Of a DNA stretch of 25,517 bases, positions 1 to 9,153 are shown in pieces. Below the pieces are notes generated by a model. It was not told the DNA's origin and made no database searches. It saw only the letters and a list, made by a program, of their open reading frames with translations. The position numbers and the translations under genes are program-made. The stretch comes from UBA10183 sp041653835 (GTDB lineage Bacteria > Omnitrophota > Gorgyraeia > Gorgyraeales > Gorgyraeaceae). Position 1 is the stretch's first letter, and each line of letters starts with the position of its first letter. The stretch spans positions 1-25,517 of the forward strand of contig JBAZEP010000022.1 of the NCBI GenBank assembly GCA_041653835.1, in the 5' to 3' direction.

Positions 1-2
1 CG

Positions 3-1442
3 GAAAAGGAAGAGTTTACCTTTGCTATCTCCCCGTATTTCAGGACAGACGCGGTTGCCATGAAAAACACCGTAGACCTGGACAGTAATAATAAAGATGA
101 TTCCACGGTTTATCTCGGCATAGATTATAGCCTTGACCTGGACCTTAAATTCAAAGATGACGGACCTGAGGCGTATATAAAATTGGAAAGGAACGGTCCG
201 TCCGATTACAACGCGCCTTTATTTACACACAATACACTGATAAATTCCTCCGGAAGGGTTGACAATTACCAGGACAGGGAGCTTCTGCCCCACATAGAGG
301 AATTCTGGTATGATTTCCCCTTATACAGCCTGCCTTCAAGAGCTAAGGCAGGCCTTTTTGTTTACGAGGCAGGCAATAATATAGCGGTGCCGGCTTACTA
401 TGAGAATTACTCGTTGAGTTTATACGGTGGAAAAGAAGATTTAAAATGGAAATTTTACTATTGCAGGCCTGACCTGGTTAATAGAAGTTTTTTAGGGCCC
501 AGGATAGAGCAGGAGAGGGAACAAGGCATAAGCTACCAATCAAATAAAGCGAATTTTTTCGCGGCGGACGTAATTCTGGAGCGCGGAAAAAATTCTTTCC
601 AGCCTTACATAGAGATTTTATCGGATAATTCCGGAGATAGCCGCGCTAGGGTATTTTCCACGCCTACCAATAAAGATCTTCTCGGCACAGCGGGGCTTGC
701 CTGGAACCTGCTCCTGGACAAGCTTTCAGTGAAAGCCGAAGGGGCTATGAATTTCGGAAAAGCGAAGTCAAGCGATCCCGCTTTCAAAGATGTAGAGCAT
801 AGGGGGTATCTGCTGTACGGCGATGTTTCTTATGACCTTGGCAGGATGATCCCGCACTCCAGGTTTACGTACGCGTCAGGCAACAAAGTTACCACGGAAA
901 TGGCGGATAACGGGGATACGGAGTTGACAAGCGGGAAAAACCGGGCTTTCAGCGCGTATTCTCCCATGAATACCAATTTATGGGATTCCCTGGGCCCGAA
1001 CCAGGAATTCCTGCCTTTAGTGGCAATGGGCAATGGCTGGGGGCTGAATTACGGGGTCAGCCGGCCGACTACGCTCGGGGATCCCGGCTTATTTGAGAAT
1101 CTAATCCTTTTTGATATAGGTTTCGATTATCAATTGACGGATAAGCTTTCATTTACCTTTGACTGGTGGTATCTTAGGGCGGCGGAAGAGGGGGTAGGCG
1201 TTTTTGAAACAGTGTCGAAAAAATTGTCGCCTGAGCTAGGCAACGAGGTAGATTTATACTTTGAGTACGAACTCAATGAAAACGTAATTATAAGTTTATA
1301 CAGCGGTTATTTTTTTCCGGGCAGGTATTATAAAGAAAAACGGGACGATACGGACGGAAGTATTTTTACCCCGTTTGTCCGGGGCGATGGCGAGGCGGAC
1401 GGCGCGTATCAAATCGAAGCCAGCCTGGCCGTGGAGTTTTAA
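3..1442 (+). CDS. Outer-membrane beta-barrel (porin-like) protein, 5'-truncated by window edge
   Basis: The reading frame is open from base 3 with no stop before the first ATG at 60. That ATG has no ribosome binding site, so the gene almost certainly begins upstream of the window and lacks its signal peptide here. The visible ~480 residues show alternating polar/hydrophobic strands rich in Tyr, Phe, Gly and Asp (for example YLGIDYSLDLDLKF and LSFTFDWWYLRAA) and end in the aromatic residue typical of outer-membrane barrels (SLAVEF). Length and strand pattern suggest a 14-18-stranded porin or export-type channel in the outer membrane; I cannot name the substrate. The stop is 10 nt before the start of the CHASE4 sensor, so the two are probably co-transcribed. 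The barrel class is well supported, the exact family is not. Confidence 0.7.
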   Translation, partial: EKEEFTFAISPYFRTDAVAMKNTVDLDSNNKDDSTVYLGIDYSLDLDLKFKDDGPEAYIKLERNGPSDYNAPLFTHNTLINSSGRVDNYQDRELLPHIEEFWYDFPLYSLPSRAKAGLFVYEAGNNIAVPAYYENYSLSLYGGKEDLKWKFYYCRPDLVNRSFLGPRIEQEREQGISYQSNKANFFAADVILERGKNSFQPYIEILSDNSGDSRARVFSTPTNKDLLGTAGLAWNLLLDKLSVKAEGAMNFGKAKSSDPAFKDVEHRGYLLYGDVSYDLGRMIPHSRFTYASGNKVTTEMADNGDTELTSGKNRAFSAYSPMNTNLWDSLGPNQEFLPLVAMGNGWGLNYGVSRPTTLGDPGLFENLILFDIGFDYQLTDKLSFTFDWWYLRAAEEGVGVFETVSKKLSPELGNEVDLYFEYELNENVIISLYSGYFFPGRYYKEKRDDTDGSIFTPFVRGDGEADGAYQIEASLAVEF

Positions 1443-1452
1443 AGGCGGTAAA

Positions 1453-2964
1453 ATGGGAATAAAAGCGAAATTCATAATATTGATTTCTCTGATATCGGTT
1501 ATATTTTTAAGCGTATTCATGATCCAGAGAAGTTTTGAGCAGGAAAGGCTAATTTCGCTCCTTGGTTCCGAAAGACATCAAAGGACGACTTTTTTCGAAG
1601 GGATATTAAAATTAGAAGGGACGTCGCTGAGTACCTTTGTTTACGATTACACTTACTGGGATGAGATGGTGGAGTTTGTCGCGACAAGGGATATGACGTG
1701 GGGAGCGGATAATATAGGACAGAGTCTCGATACCTACAATGCCAGCGCGGTATGGGTATTCGATCCCAATTTTTCGCTTGTATACGCGGTTAATAATCTT
1801 GGAGAGGAAGAAGGGTTTGAGGCAATGCCCCCAGTCGCTGAGGTAATCCCGAAGTTATTCGAAAAATCCAGGTTCTGCTATTTTTTTATCAACACTCCCC
1901 GGGGCCTCCTGGAAGTCAGGGGCGCGACTATACACCCCAGCAATGACGTTGAAAGGCAGACAGATATCAGGGGGTATTTTTTCGCGGGTCGCTTATGGGA
2001 TGAACAATATATCAACGGGCTTTCCGAGTTGACCGGACAGAGAATAGCGATTGTTCTTGCCGCGCAAACCGTTCCGCCATCCAGTGATGCCGTTGAAGGA
2101 AAATACACGATATCTTATTCCAGGGTTCTTTCCGGTTGGGATGGCAAGATACTCGCAACCCTTACTATGTTGAGTGAGTCAAGGGCAATGAAGAACTTTG
2201 ACAGGATATCCAGGCAGATCTCTTTTATGTTCATCATATGTATGGTAATGGTTTTGCTGGTCATCCTGATAGGTCTTACGCACTGGATAAGCATCCCATT
2301 GTGGTCGATAACCGCGGCCTTAAAAGAGAATAATCCGGCGCATATAGATAGATTGCGCCATGAAAAAGCGGAATTCGGGAATATAGCCAGGCTGATAAAA
2401 CAATTCTTCGAACAGAAAGAAGTTTTGCTCAAAGAAATATCCGAACGCAAGAAAGCCGAAGGCGCTTTAAAAGAAAAAGAATCGTATCTGAAGATAATAT
2501 TGGATTCGTTGCAAGTGGGGATAGTTATTATAGATTCGGAGACGCATATTATCGTTGAAGCAAACCCGGCGGCTGTAAGGATGATAGGGGCGGATAGAGG
2601 AGGGATAATCGGCAAGCCATGCTATCGATACATCTGCCCCGCGGAAAAAGGCAAATGCCCCGTCAGTGATTTAGGCCAGAATATTGAGGGTTCTGAGCGT
2701 ATACTGCTGAAGGGCGATGGCAGTATGATACCTATCCTTAAAACTATAACCTTGATAACATTAAATGACCGTAAATGCCTTTTAGAGAGTTTTATGGATA
2801 TCACGGACCGTAAAAAAGCGGAAGAACGGCAGAAGGCACTTTTGAAAAATTTAGAAGATACTAATAAAATTATGGTGGGCCGTGAACTCAAGATGATTGA
2901 GTTAAAAAAGGAAGTCAATAAATTGAGCCTGGAACTCGGAAGGCAGTCGCCGTACGAAGAATAA
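1453..2964 (+). CDS. CHASE4-PAS membrane sensor protein lacking a kinase domain
   Basis: I chose ATG 1453 (MGIKAKF, 503 aa) over the longer frame from 1375, because the extra 26 residues are low-complexity, overlap the upstream gene and have no RBS, whereas AAAGGCGG lies just before 1453. Order: TM helix ~7-24; periplasmic CHASE4-type domain ~50-200 with the typical YDYTYWDEM and NASAVWVF segments; TM helix ~257-278; short coiled linker; PAS domain ~343-450; C-terminal coiled coil ending RELKMIELKKEVNKLSLELG. The PAS core has three cysteines, C390, C395 and C402 (ICPAEKGKCP), a recurring variant of PAS domains. No HisKA, HATPase, GGDEF or HTH is present although the stop is clean. It may act as a non-kinase sensor or as a partner of the kinases downstream. 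Ligand unknown. Confidence 0.8.
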   Translation: MGIKAKFIILISLISVIFLSVFMIQRSFEQERLISLLGSERHQRTTFFEGILKLEGTSLSTFVYDYTYWDEMVEFVATRDMTWGADNIGQSLDTYNASAVWVFDPNFSLVYAVNNLGEEEGFEAMPPVAEVIPKLFEKSRFCYFFINTPRGLLEVRGATIHPSNDVERQTDIRGYFFAGRLWDEQYINGLSELTGQRIAIVLAAQTVPPSSDAVEGKYTISYSRVLSGWDGKILATLTMLSESRAMKNFDRISRQISFMFIICMVMVLLVILIGLTHWISIPLWSITAALKENNPAHIDRLRHEKAEFGNIARLIKQFFEQKEVLLKEISERKKAEGALKEKESYLKIILDSLQVGIVIIDSETHIIVEANPAAVRMIGADRGGIIGKPCYRYICPAEKGKCPVSDLGQNIEGSERILLKGDGSMIPILKTITLITLNDRKCLLESFMDITDRKKAEERQKALLKNLEDTNKIMVGRELKMIELKKEVNKLSLELGRQSPYEE

Positions 2965-2989
2965 AATAAAGGTTCTTAACAAGAGATAA

Positions 2990-4216
2990 ATGATGATACT
3001 GAAGAAAATATTGATTGGCCTGTGCGCGGTAGTTATCAGTATTTTTTGTATCCCGCGCGTAAGTTCGGCTTCTACCGAGGTGGATGCCTTGTTGAAACTG
3101 CTTGTCAGAAAAGGCGTGGTCAGCGAACAGGAAGCCGAAGAACTGCGGGGAGAAGTAAAAAAAGAAACGGCGGGCCAGCCCGTTGTCTGGACTTCTAACA
3201 GGCCTGTTAAGGCGGTCAAATTTGGAGGGAAACTTGAGATAAGGTATGAAGATTCCCAGGGCGAAGAGCCCAGTTTTAAAATGACAAATTTCGAGCCGAA
3301 CATTACAGTAGATGTCAATGAGCATTTTTCCATAAAGGGAAAAATGGAGTGCACTACGGATACAGCGTTTGTAAACGAGGGTTACGCTAAATATAGCGGC
3401 CTGCCTGCTATCGGGGGCGATGGCCAGGTTGGAAAATTTCGCAGGGCGAGTTTTGGGCTTCCCCAGGCCGGCAGCGACAGGGTTTCCATAGACTATTCCC
3501 TTCTTGCCAGGGCATTTACAGGCGAGAGGCAATTGGGCGCGGAATATAACCGTTACTTTAAAAAAGCAGGCCTGCTCGGCCCTGTTAAGCTGGTCCTGGG
3601 TATTTTTAATGGCGGCGATGTAGGGAACCGCGAGGCAGGGGATAACGCTAAAAGCCAGGTTTTATTTATCGCGGACAGGGCAGGAGATACGGATGACACT
3701 CAAAATAAGGAATTTTGTTTCCGTTCCACTATAGAGCCTGTAAAGGGTTTGCAAATAGGCGGTTCAATGTCAGCCGGAAAGTTGAGCGCCGCAGACCTGT
3801 CTACATTGAATACTTATCTAGGCACTTTATACTCCAAAAAGAAAAAGGAGAGATTCGGGGCCGATATAAGCTATAAGTTCAAAAAAATTCCCATGGAATT
3901 AAGATATGAATACATGCATGGTAAAACCTCCGGTTTAGGATTGGATTCATGGTACGCGATGTGGATATTAAGGGATATAGGAAAAAGTAAAAAACTAGAC
4001 CTCTACGCGCGGTATTCCAGCCTGGATCCTGATATCAGCCCCGCTCCCAGTTCTTATACATGGGACCTAAACCAGGCAACGTTAGGCGCGATATGGAATT
4101 TCAACAAGATGACCCGGCTTCAGGGAGAGTATGAATTCAACGGGGAAGAGCCGGGCGCGGGGACAGGTAAGGTAGACAATGACATGCTCAGGATAGAATG
4201 GCAGACGGATTTTTAA
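2990..4216 (+). CDS. Phosphate-selective porin O/P-like outer-membrane protein
   Basis: The 408-aa protein has a signal peptide (~1-27, cleavage near VSSAS) and then a short helical segment (DALLKLLVRKGVVSEQEAEELRGEV) of the kind that precedes the barrel in OprO/OprP-like porins. The rest is beta-barrel sequence with repeated amphipathic strands (VKFGGKLEIRYE, FEPNITVDVNEHFSIKGKME, RFGADISYKFKK, MELRYEYMHGK, MLRIEWQTDF) and a terminal Phe. Two adjacent ATGs (2990, 2993) are possible starts; both follow an AAGAGA-type site. The PstS-like binding protein begins 25 nt after its stop, which supports a role in passing phosphate or a similar anion across the outer membrane. The assignment rests on fold pattern and context; specificity is inferred. 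Confidence 0.75.
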   Translation: MMILKKILIGLCAVVISIFCIPRVSSASTEVDALLKLLVRKGVVSEQEAEELRGEVKKETAGQPVVWTSNRPVKAVKFGGKLEIRYEDSQGEEPSFKMTNFEPNITVDVNEHFSIKGKMECTTDTAFVNEGYAKYSGLPAIGGDGQVGKFRRASFGLPQAGSDRVSIDYSLLARAFTGERQLGAEYNRYFKKAGLLGPVKLVLGIFNGGDVGNREAGDNAKSQVLFIADRAGDTDDTQNKEFCFRSTIEPVKGLQIGGSMSAGKLSAADLSTLNTYLGTLYSKKKKERFGADISYKFKKIPMELRYEYMHGKTSGLGLDSWYAMWILRDIGKSKKLDLYARYSSLDPDISPAPSSYTWDLNQATLGAIWNFNKMTRLQGEYEFNGEEPGAGTGKVDNDMLRIEWQTDF

Positions 4217-4241
4217 GGCGAATTTAAAAAAGGCGCGAGAT

Positions 4242-5054
4242 ATGAAGAAAATACCGGTATTGGTTTTAAGCTGCGCGGTTATATTCAGTATGGCAGGTAA
4301 TATCTGCGCGGCTCAAGAAGAGATTGTTATCTCGGGTTCAGGGGATAACCAGGAATTAATAAGGGTTCTGGCTGTGGAATTTGAAAAGGCCAACCCCGGC
4401 ACAAAGGTCGATGTCCCTGAGAGCATAGGCAGCAGTGGGGGGATAAAAGCGCTAACCCGGGGGACATGCGATTTAGCCAGGATAGCGAGACCGCTCAAGG
4501 ATAAGGAAAAGGCAGATGGATTGGATTATAAGATCTTTGCCTATTCTCCCGTAGTTTTTGCCGTTAATCCGGGGGTCAAGGGAATAGACAGCATGACGTT
4601 TGAGCAGCTGCTCGGGGTTTTTTCGGGAAGGATCGCGTCATGGAGCGAATTAGGCGGTAAAAAACAAAAAATTTATACTGCTCAGCGAGAGTCGGGCGAT
4701 TCCTGCCTCACTGTTCTGGAAAAAAATATTCCCGGCTGGGATAGTATTGAAAAGTCTTCCAACCAGATAATTTACAGCACGCCGGAAATGATCCGCACTA
4801 TAGCGAAATATGATAATACTATAGGCTACGCGCCTTTGAGTATGGTAAAAAATAGCGGCCTGAAAGTAATCAAAATAGCGGGGGTATATCCATCCGTGGA
4901 AAATATAAAGGACGGCAGTTATAGATTAGCGGTTCCTTTCGGTATTGCCTGGAAAGGGGAACTTCAAGGCGCTGCCCGCGCCTTTGTGGATTTTATATTA
5001 AGCCCTGAAGGCCAAAGTATCATAGCTGACAATGGAGCGGTCCCCCTCATATGA
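4242..5054 (+). CDS. PstS-like periplasmic phosphate/oxyanion-binding protein
   Basis: The 270-aa protein has an N-terminal signal peptide (cleavage near ICAAQ) and a type-2 periplasmic binding fold. Family-typical segments are VISGSGDN, FEKANPGTKVDV, IGSSGGIKALTRGTCDLARIARPL, YSPVVFAVNPGVKGI, the LLGVFSGRIASWSELGG segment, and the C-terminal FVDFILSPEGQSIIADNGAVPL. These match the PstS-type family that captures phosphate for the PstSCAB transporter. No pstC, pstA or pstB lies in the window. Its stop overlaps the ATG of the histidine kinase (ATGA, 5051-5054), implying translational coupling. That suggests it may present ligand to the kinase sensor domain rather than, or as well as, a transporter. 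Phosphate is the likeliest ligand, but other oxyanions (for example tungstate or sulfate) cannot be excluded. Confidence 0.8.
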   Translation: MKKIPVLVLSCAVIFSMAGNICAAQEEIVISGSGDNQELIRVLAVEFEKANPGTKVDVPESIGSSGGIKALTRGTCDLARIARPLKDKEKADGLDYKIFAYSPVVFAVNPGVKGIDSMTFEQLLGVFSGRIASWSELGGKKQKIYTAQRESGDSCLTVLEKNIPGWDSIEKSSNQIIYSTPEMIRTIAKYDNTIGYAPLSMVKNSGLKVIKIAGVYPSVENIKDGSYRLAVPFGIAWKGELQGAARAFVDFILSPEGQSIIADNGAVPLI

Positions 5055-7507
5055 AATTAGGTTCGTTTAAAATAAAAATATTCGCGTCCCACGCCGGATT
5101 GGCGCTTTTAGGCACCCTGGTAATGGGTATAGCCAGCTATCTTTTAATTACAAATTATATTAATACCTCCCAGGAAAGAAAATTCAAATACATCGCTTAT
5201 TCCAAGATACAAAGATTAGAATATTATTTTTCCGCGAATAAGGCCCTGATGCAAAGGATCGTAAACAGCAGGGAGTTCTCGGATTTTCATAGTACTTTCA
5301 GGGATATGGCCTTAAAGGAATATTTTGCGAAATTCAGCGGGGAATTTCCTTTAATAGCCTACGTGAACAGGGAAGGGATGGAAGAGGTAAAGCTGGTAAA
5401 GGGTAATGTAATAAGCGATGAGTCTTTGCAGGATTTAAGTGGAGACCCTATATTTCAGAAGGCCCTCCTGGAACCTAATAAGGTCATTACCGGCGCCGCG
5501 GAACCTGAATCTGAACTTGGCGAGCCGGCAATAAGATTTATGCTATCTATGTATGGTTATTTCGGGGATGAACTGATCGGTACGCTTATGGCGGGCATAC
5601 CTGTTTCCAATATCGGCAATATCATAAATGATAATATTTCCGAAGCCAGGTACGTAGTTTTGATCGATATTAACGGCAATATCTTGTCGGATTCCCAGAG
5701 AGCATCCGGTATTTTTGCACCGATAACCGGCCGCGGCAAAGAAGCGGAAAAAATAATTTCAGACTGCAAGGCCCTGAAAGCTGGTTTTAGCCGCCGCACC
5801 GAGATATTGGGGATAGAAGGTTTTGCCGCGTACGCGCCGTTTAAAGAGATGGGATGGTCTGTTCTGGTTATTCTGCCTTATAATGAATTTATGTCGGTGG
5901 CGAATAACCTGAAGAAAGTAACCCTCCTGATTTTTATAGTTATATTTGTCGCCAGTGTAATAGTATCATATCTTTTAACGAGAGGCATAGCCAGGCCTAT
6001 TTTGAAATTTGTTAACGTCGCTAATTCAATAGCCAGGGGGAATTTTTCCAAAAAAGTGGAAATTTATTCAAAGGATGAGATAGGCGAGTTAGCGGATTCT
6101 TTCAATAAAATGACGGAATATCTGCAAAAAACAACGGTTTCGATGCAGGTTTTAAGGGATGAACAGAACAGATTCAATGACGTCGCAATCAATAGCGGGG
6201 ACTGGATATGGGAGATAGACAGCCAGGGTCGTTATACGTACAGCAGTCCTATGGTGGAAAGGATATTAGGCTACAAACCGGGAGAAGTCCTGGGAAAGCA
6301 TTTTTATGATTTTTTTCCGCCTGATATGCGGGAGGCGTTGAAGAAAGCCGCCTTTGAAGCGTTTTCCAGAAAAGAGGCGTTTCAGAATTTCTTGAACAGT
6401 AATATGCATAAAGACGGCCATATAGTTATCCTGGAGACCAGCGGCACGCCAATCCTTGACGGCAATGGGAACCTGCTTGGTTACCGCGGTATTGACCGAG
6501 ATGTAACAGAGCGCAGGAGTACCGAAGAGGAACGGGAAAAACTCATCATAGAGCTTAAAGAGCGGCAGGAATTGCTCAGGAAGCAGAAACAGGAAGTGGA
6601 AGATTCCCGTATGGCTATAAAGAATGTGGCGGAAGACCTCGGGGAATCGAAAGATATACTGGAGCATCAAAAGGCCTCCCTCGAAAGCATAAATAAAGAA
6701 TTGGACGACTTTACTTATATCGTTTCGCATGATTTGAAAGAACCATTGAGGAGCATAGACGCCTATTCGAAATTCGTCATGGACGATTACGGGGATAAGT
6801 TAGGCGAGGAGGCAAGGCATTACCTGGAGCGCGTAAGAGGGAACACGGAAAGGATGAAAAGGCTTATTGAAGACCTGCTCGAGATATCCAGGCTCAAGAA
6901 AAGAGGCAGCGCCATAGAGGAGGTTGAGATAGAGGACCTGGTACAGGAGGCCAAGATGCGGCTTGAATTCTCGATAAAACAGAAAGGCGCCGAGATTATA
7001 ATAAAAGACAAGCTCCCGAGAATATTTTGCGACCGCATAAGGTTAGCGGAAGTTTTCCTGAATCTTATCTCCAACGCCCTGAAATTTAATGATAAGCAAA
7101 AACCCGTCATAGAAATAGGTTATAGTGAAGACGGAGATTTTCATAAATTCTATATAAAGGATAACGGTATCGGGATAAAAGAGGAATATTTCGAAAAGAT
7201 ATTTGAGATATTCCAGAGGCTTGGCAAGAGGGAGGACGCGGAAGGCACAGGCGCGGGCCTTACGATAGTTAAAAAAATAATCCAGATGCATAAAGGCGAA
7301 ATCTGGCTTGAGTCTGTGCCAGAGGAAAGCACCGTGTTCTATTTTACCATTCCAAAGGAAAAGAGCGTGATATTGGGAGGTAAATTAATAGGAGAGATCC
7401 TGCTGGAAAAGAAACTTGTAACCGAAGAGGACATCAAAAAGGCGCTGGAAGAACAGAAAAAAGCAGGCAGAATAAAAAAAGGAGGGCATGATGACGGAAG
7501 AACATAA
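5051..7507 (+). CDS. Membrane sensor histidine kinase (Cache-HAMP-PAS-HisKA-HATPase) with MshEN-like tail
   Basis: The 818-aa protein has TM1 ~11-35, a large periplasmic Cache-type region ~40-285 (IAYVNREGMEEVKLVKG, ARYVVLIDINGNILSDSQ, GWSVLVILPYNEF), TM2 ~291-311, HAMP ~308-365, PAS ~375-490 (GDWIWEIDSQGRYTYSSP), a long coiled coil, HisKA with phospho-acceptor H560 (IVSHDLKEPLRS), and a HATPase with N box NLISNALKF, G1 DNGIGI, F box FEIFQRL and G2 GTGAGLTIVKK. HisKA resembles the bacteriophytochrome-like subclass, whose usual partner is an Rcp1-type receiver, and exactly such a gene follows. The last ~45 residues (GEILLEKKLVTEEDIKKALEEQ) resemble the start of an MshEN/GspE-N domain. Coupled by ATGA overlap to the PstS-like gene. 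Catalytic residues are all present, so it should be active. Confidence 0.9.
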   Translation: MKLGSFKIKIFASHAGLALLGTLVMGIASYLLITNYINTSQERKFKYIAYSKIQRLEYYFSANKALMQRIVNSREFSDFHSTFRDMALKEYFAKFSGEFPLIAYVNREGMEEVKLVKGNVISDESLQDLSGDPIFQKALLEPNKVITGAAEPESELGEPAIRFMLSMYGYFGDELIGTLMAGIPVSNIGNIINDNISEARYVVLIDINGNILSDSQRASGIFAPITGRGKEAEKIISDCKALKAGFSRRTEILGIEGFAAYAPFKEMGWSVLVILPYNEFMSVANNLKKVTLLIFIVIFVASVIVSYLLTRGIARPILKFVNVANSIARGNFSKKVEIYSKDEIGELADSFNKMTEYLQKTTVSMQVLRDEQNRFNDVAINSGDWIWEIDSQGRYTYSSPMVERILGYKPGEVLGKHFYDFFPPDMREALKKAAFEAFSRKEAFQNFLNSNMHKDGHIVILETSGTPILDGNGNLLGYRGIDRDVTERRSTEEEREKLIIELKERQELLRKQKQEVEDSRMAIKNVAEDLGESKDILEHQKASLESINKELDDFTYIVSHDLKEPLRSIDAYSKFVMDDYGDKLGEEARHYLERVRGNTERMKRLIEDLLEISRLKKRGSAIEEVEIEDLVQEAKMRLEFSIKQKGAEIIIKDKLPRIFCDRIRLAEVFLNLISNALKFNDKQKPVIEIGYSEDGDFHKFYIKDNGIGIKEEYFEKIFEIFQRLGKREDAEGTGAGLTIVKKIIQMHKGEIWLESVPEESTVFYFTIPKEKSVILGGKLIGEILLEKKLVTEEDIKKALEEQKKAGRIKKGGHDDGRT

Positions 7508-7952
7508 GATTATCAAGATACTTCTGGTCGAGGACAACCCTGACGATATAGAGATAACCAAAAGGGCCCTTAAGGAAGCAAAGGTAATTAACAGGCTGTG
7601 GATCGTGAGGGATGGCCAGGAGGCCATGGATTTTTTAAGGCACGAAGGGGATTATAAGGATACATCTGTAAGTCCGAAACCCGGCCTGATACTCCTGGAC
7701 ATAAATCTCCCTAAGCTTAACGGCATAGATGTCCTTATGGCCGTCAAGAAAGACCCTGTCCTGAAAACAATACCTGTGGTCATGCTTACCGTTTCAAAAA
7801 GGGACGAGGATATCGTAAAAAGTTATAACGGGGGATGCAACAGTTTTATACAGAAGCCGGTTAACTTCGAAAACTTTGTAGAGGTCGTGAAAGAAATAAG
7901 TTTGTACTGGGGGTTGTTGAATATATTTCCGCCCAACGGCTCGGAGAAATAA
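7491..7952 (+). CDS. Rcp1-type single-domain response regulator
   Basis: A stand-alone CheY-like receiver with acidic cluster (VEDNPDD), phospho-acceptor Asp in LILLDINLP (D70), the Thr switch in VVMLTVS and Lys in FIQKPVN. Length (~153 aa) and the insert after the second strand (FLRHEGDYKD) are typical of the Rcp1 group that partners phytochrome-like histidine kinases. There is no output domain. ATG codons occur at 7488 and 7491; I favour 7491 because GGAGG at 7481-7485 is then 5 nt away rather than 2. The start lies inside the 3' end of the kinase gene, so the pair is translationally coupled and the kinase just upstream is the obvious phosphodonor. Specificity for that kinase is inferred from context. 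Confidence 0.9.
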   Translation: MTEEHKIIKILLVEDNPDDIEITKRALKEAKVINRLWIVRDGQEAMDFLRHEGDYKDTSVSPKPGLILLDINLPKLNGIDVLMAVKKDPVLKTIPVVMLTVSKRDEDIVKSYNGGCNSFIQKPVNFENFVEVVKEISLYWGLLNIFPPNGSEK

Positions 7953-7958
7953 TAGCGG

Positions 7959-9152
7959 ATGCCTATAAAAATACTGCTGATCGAAGATAACCCCGACCAT
8001 ATCGAGATTACAAAAAGGATCCTGCAAAAAGCAGACAAGGATTATCAGGTAGATTTTGCCATGGATTCCCGCGAAGGCCTGAAAAAAATATTTGAGGGCC
8101 CTTACGATGCGGTGCTCTGTGATTATCGTCTCGCGGGTTTGACCGCGCTTGATATATTGAAAGAGATGAACAATAAAAACAAAGATACGCCTTTTATTGT
8201 GGTTACCGCTTTAGGGAATGAAAAGGTCGCGGTGGATATGATGAAGGAAGGGGCGTATGATTACATAGTCAAAGATGTGATGTACAACGATACGCTGGAT
8301 ATGGTCATCAAGAACAGTATTGAGAGGTATAGCGCCAAAAAAGAAAAAGAGAGACTGCAAAAAGAAGTAGGAGAGGCCTATGTTAAGCTGAAAGAAACCC
8401 AGGGCCAGCTTATCCAGGCGGAGAAATTAAGCGCTATAGGCCAGCTCGCCAGCGGCGTGGCGCATGAAGTGCGGAATCCTTTAGGTATAATATTGCAGGC
8501 GGTAAATTACCTGGAAAAAAAGATATCTCCCTGCGGACAGGACATCTCAGAAACGCTTGTTATGCTTAAGAACAGCGTAAACAGGGCGGATAAGATTATA
8601 AATGCCCTGTTTGATTTTTCCAAGGCCGGAGGCATGGAGCTGAATCCGGAAGATGTGAACTCTATTTTAGAGGTCTCCCTGAGCCTGGTAAGGGCAAAAT
8701 CTAAATTCGAGAACATCCAAGTTGTAATGGAAACAAAAAAAGACATCCCCATGGTCCTGGCGGATAAAAATAAATTAGAACAGGTATTTATCAATATATT
8801 ATTAAACGCGATCCAGGCTATGCCTGACGGCGGAAAAATTACGATCCGCAGTTATGACAAAAAACTGGAGGAATCAAGAAATGGCATAGGCCGGAGAGAA
8901 GGGGACTGTTTTAAAACAGGGGAATGGGCTGTAATAGTTGAGATCGAGGACACGGGCATCGGTGTTTCAGAAGAAAACCTGAAGAAAATATTCGATCCTT
9001 TTTTTACCACCAAAGGCCCGGCCGGAGGCGCGGGCCTGGGATTAAGCGTAACCATGAATATAATTAATATGCACAGGGGATTGATAAATATAGAAAGCTA
9101 TCCTGGAAAAGGCACAAAATTAATCATTACTTTACATACGGTAAACAGCTGA
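7959..9152 (+). CDS. Receiver-histidine kinase hybrid (REC-HisKA-HATPase), soluble
   Basis: The 397-aa protein has no TM segment. The N-terminal receiver (~1-120; IEDNPDH, acceptor D55 in VLCDYRLAG, T in VVTAL, K in IVKDV) is followed by a coiled-coil linker with a KLKETQGQLIQAEKLSAIGQL signature. HisKA follows with H169 (GVAHEVRNPLG), then a HATPase with NILLNAIQAMPDGG, EDTGIGV, FDPFFTTK and GLGLSV. The kinase class is the NtrB-like/sporulation-type family. An N-terminal receiver makes it a likely second tier in a phosphorelay: the membrane kinase could phosphorylate D55 and tune this kinase, which then feeds the receivers downstream. It starts 6 nt after the previous stop and ends 1 nt before the next start. 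Domain calls are secure; the order of phosphotransfer is inference. Confidence 0.9.
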   Translation: MPIKILLIEDNPDHIEITKRILQKADKDYQVDFAMDSREGLKKIFEGPYDAVLCDYRLAGLTALDILKEMNNKNKDTPFIVVTALGNEKVAVDMMKEGAYDYIVKDVMYNDTLDMVIKNSIERYSAKKEKERLQKEVGEAYVKLKETQGQLIQAEKLSAIGQLASGVAHEVRNPLGIILQAVNYLEKKISPCGQDISETLVMLKNSVNRADKIINALFDFSKAGGMELNPEDVNSILEVSLSLVRAKSKFENIQVVMETKKDIPMVLADKNKLEQVFINILLNAIQAMPDGGKITIRSYDKKLEESRNGIGRREGDCFKTGEWAVIVEIEDTGIGVSEENLKKIFDPFFTTKGPAGGAGLGLSVTMNIINMHRGLINIESYPGKGTKLIITLHTVNS

Positions 9153-9153
9153 T

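Noticed and set aside
1375..1452. A 26-codon N-terminal extension of the CHASE4 sensor starting at ATG 1375
   Set aside because: It overlaps the upstream barrel gene, is low-complexity, and has no RBS, while ATG 1453 has a good one and begins a normal TM helix.
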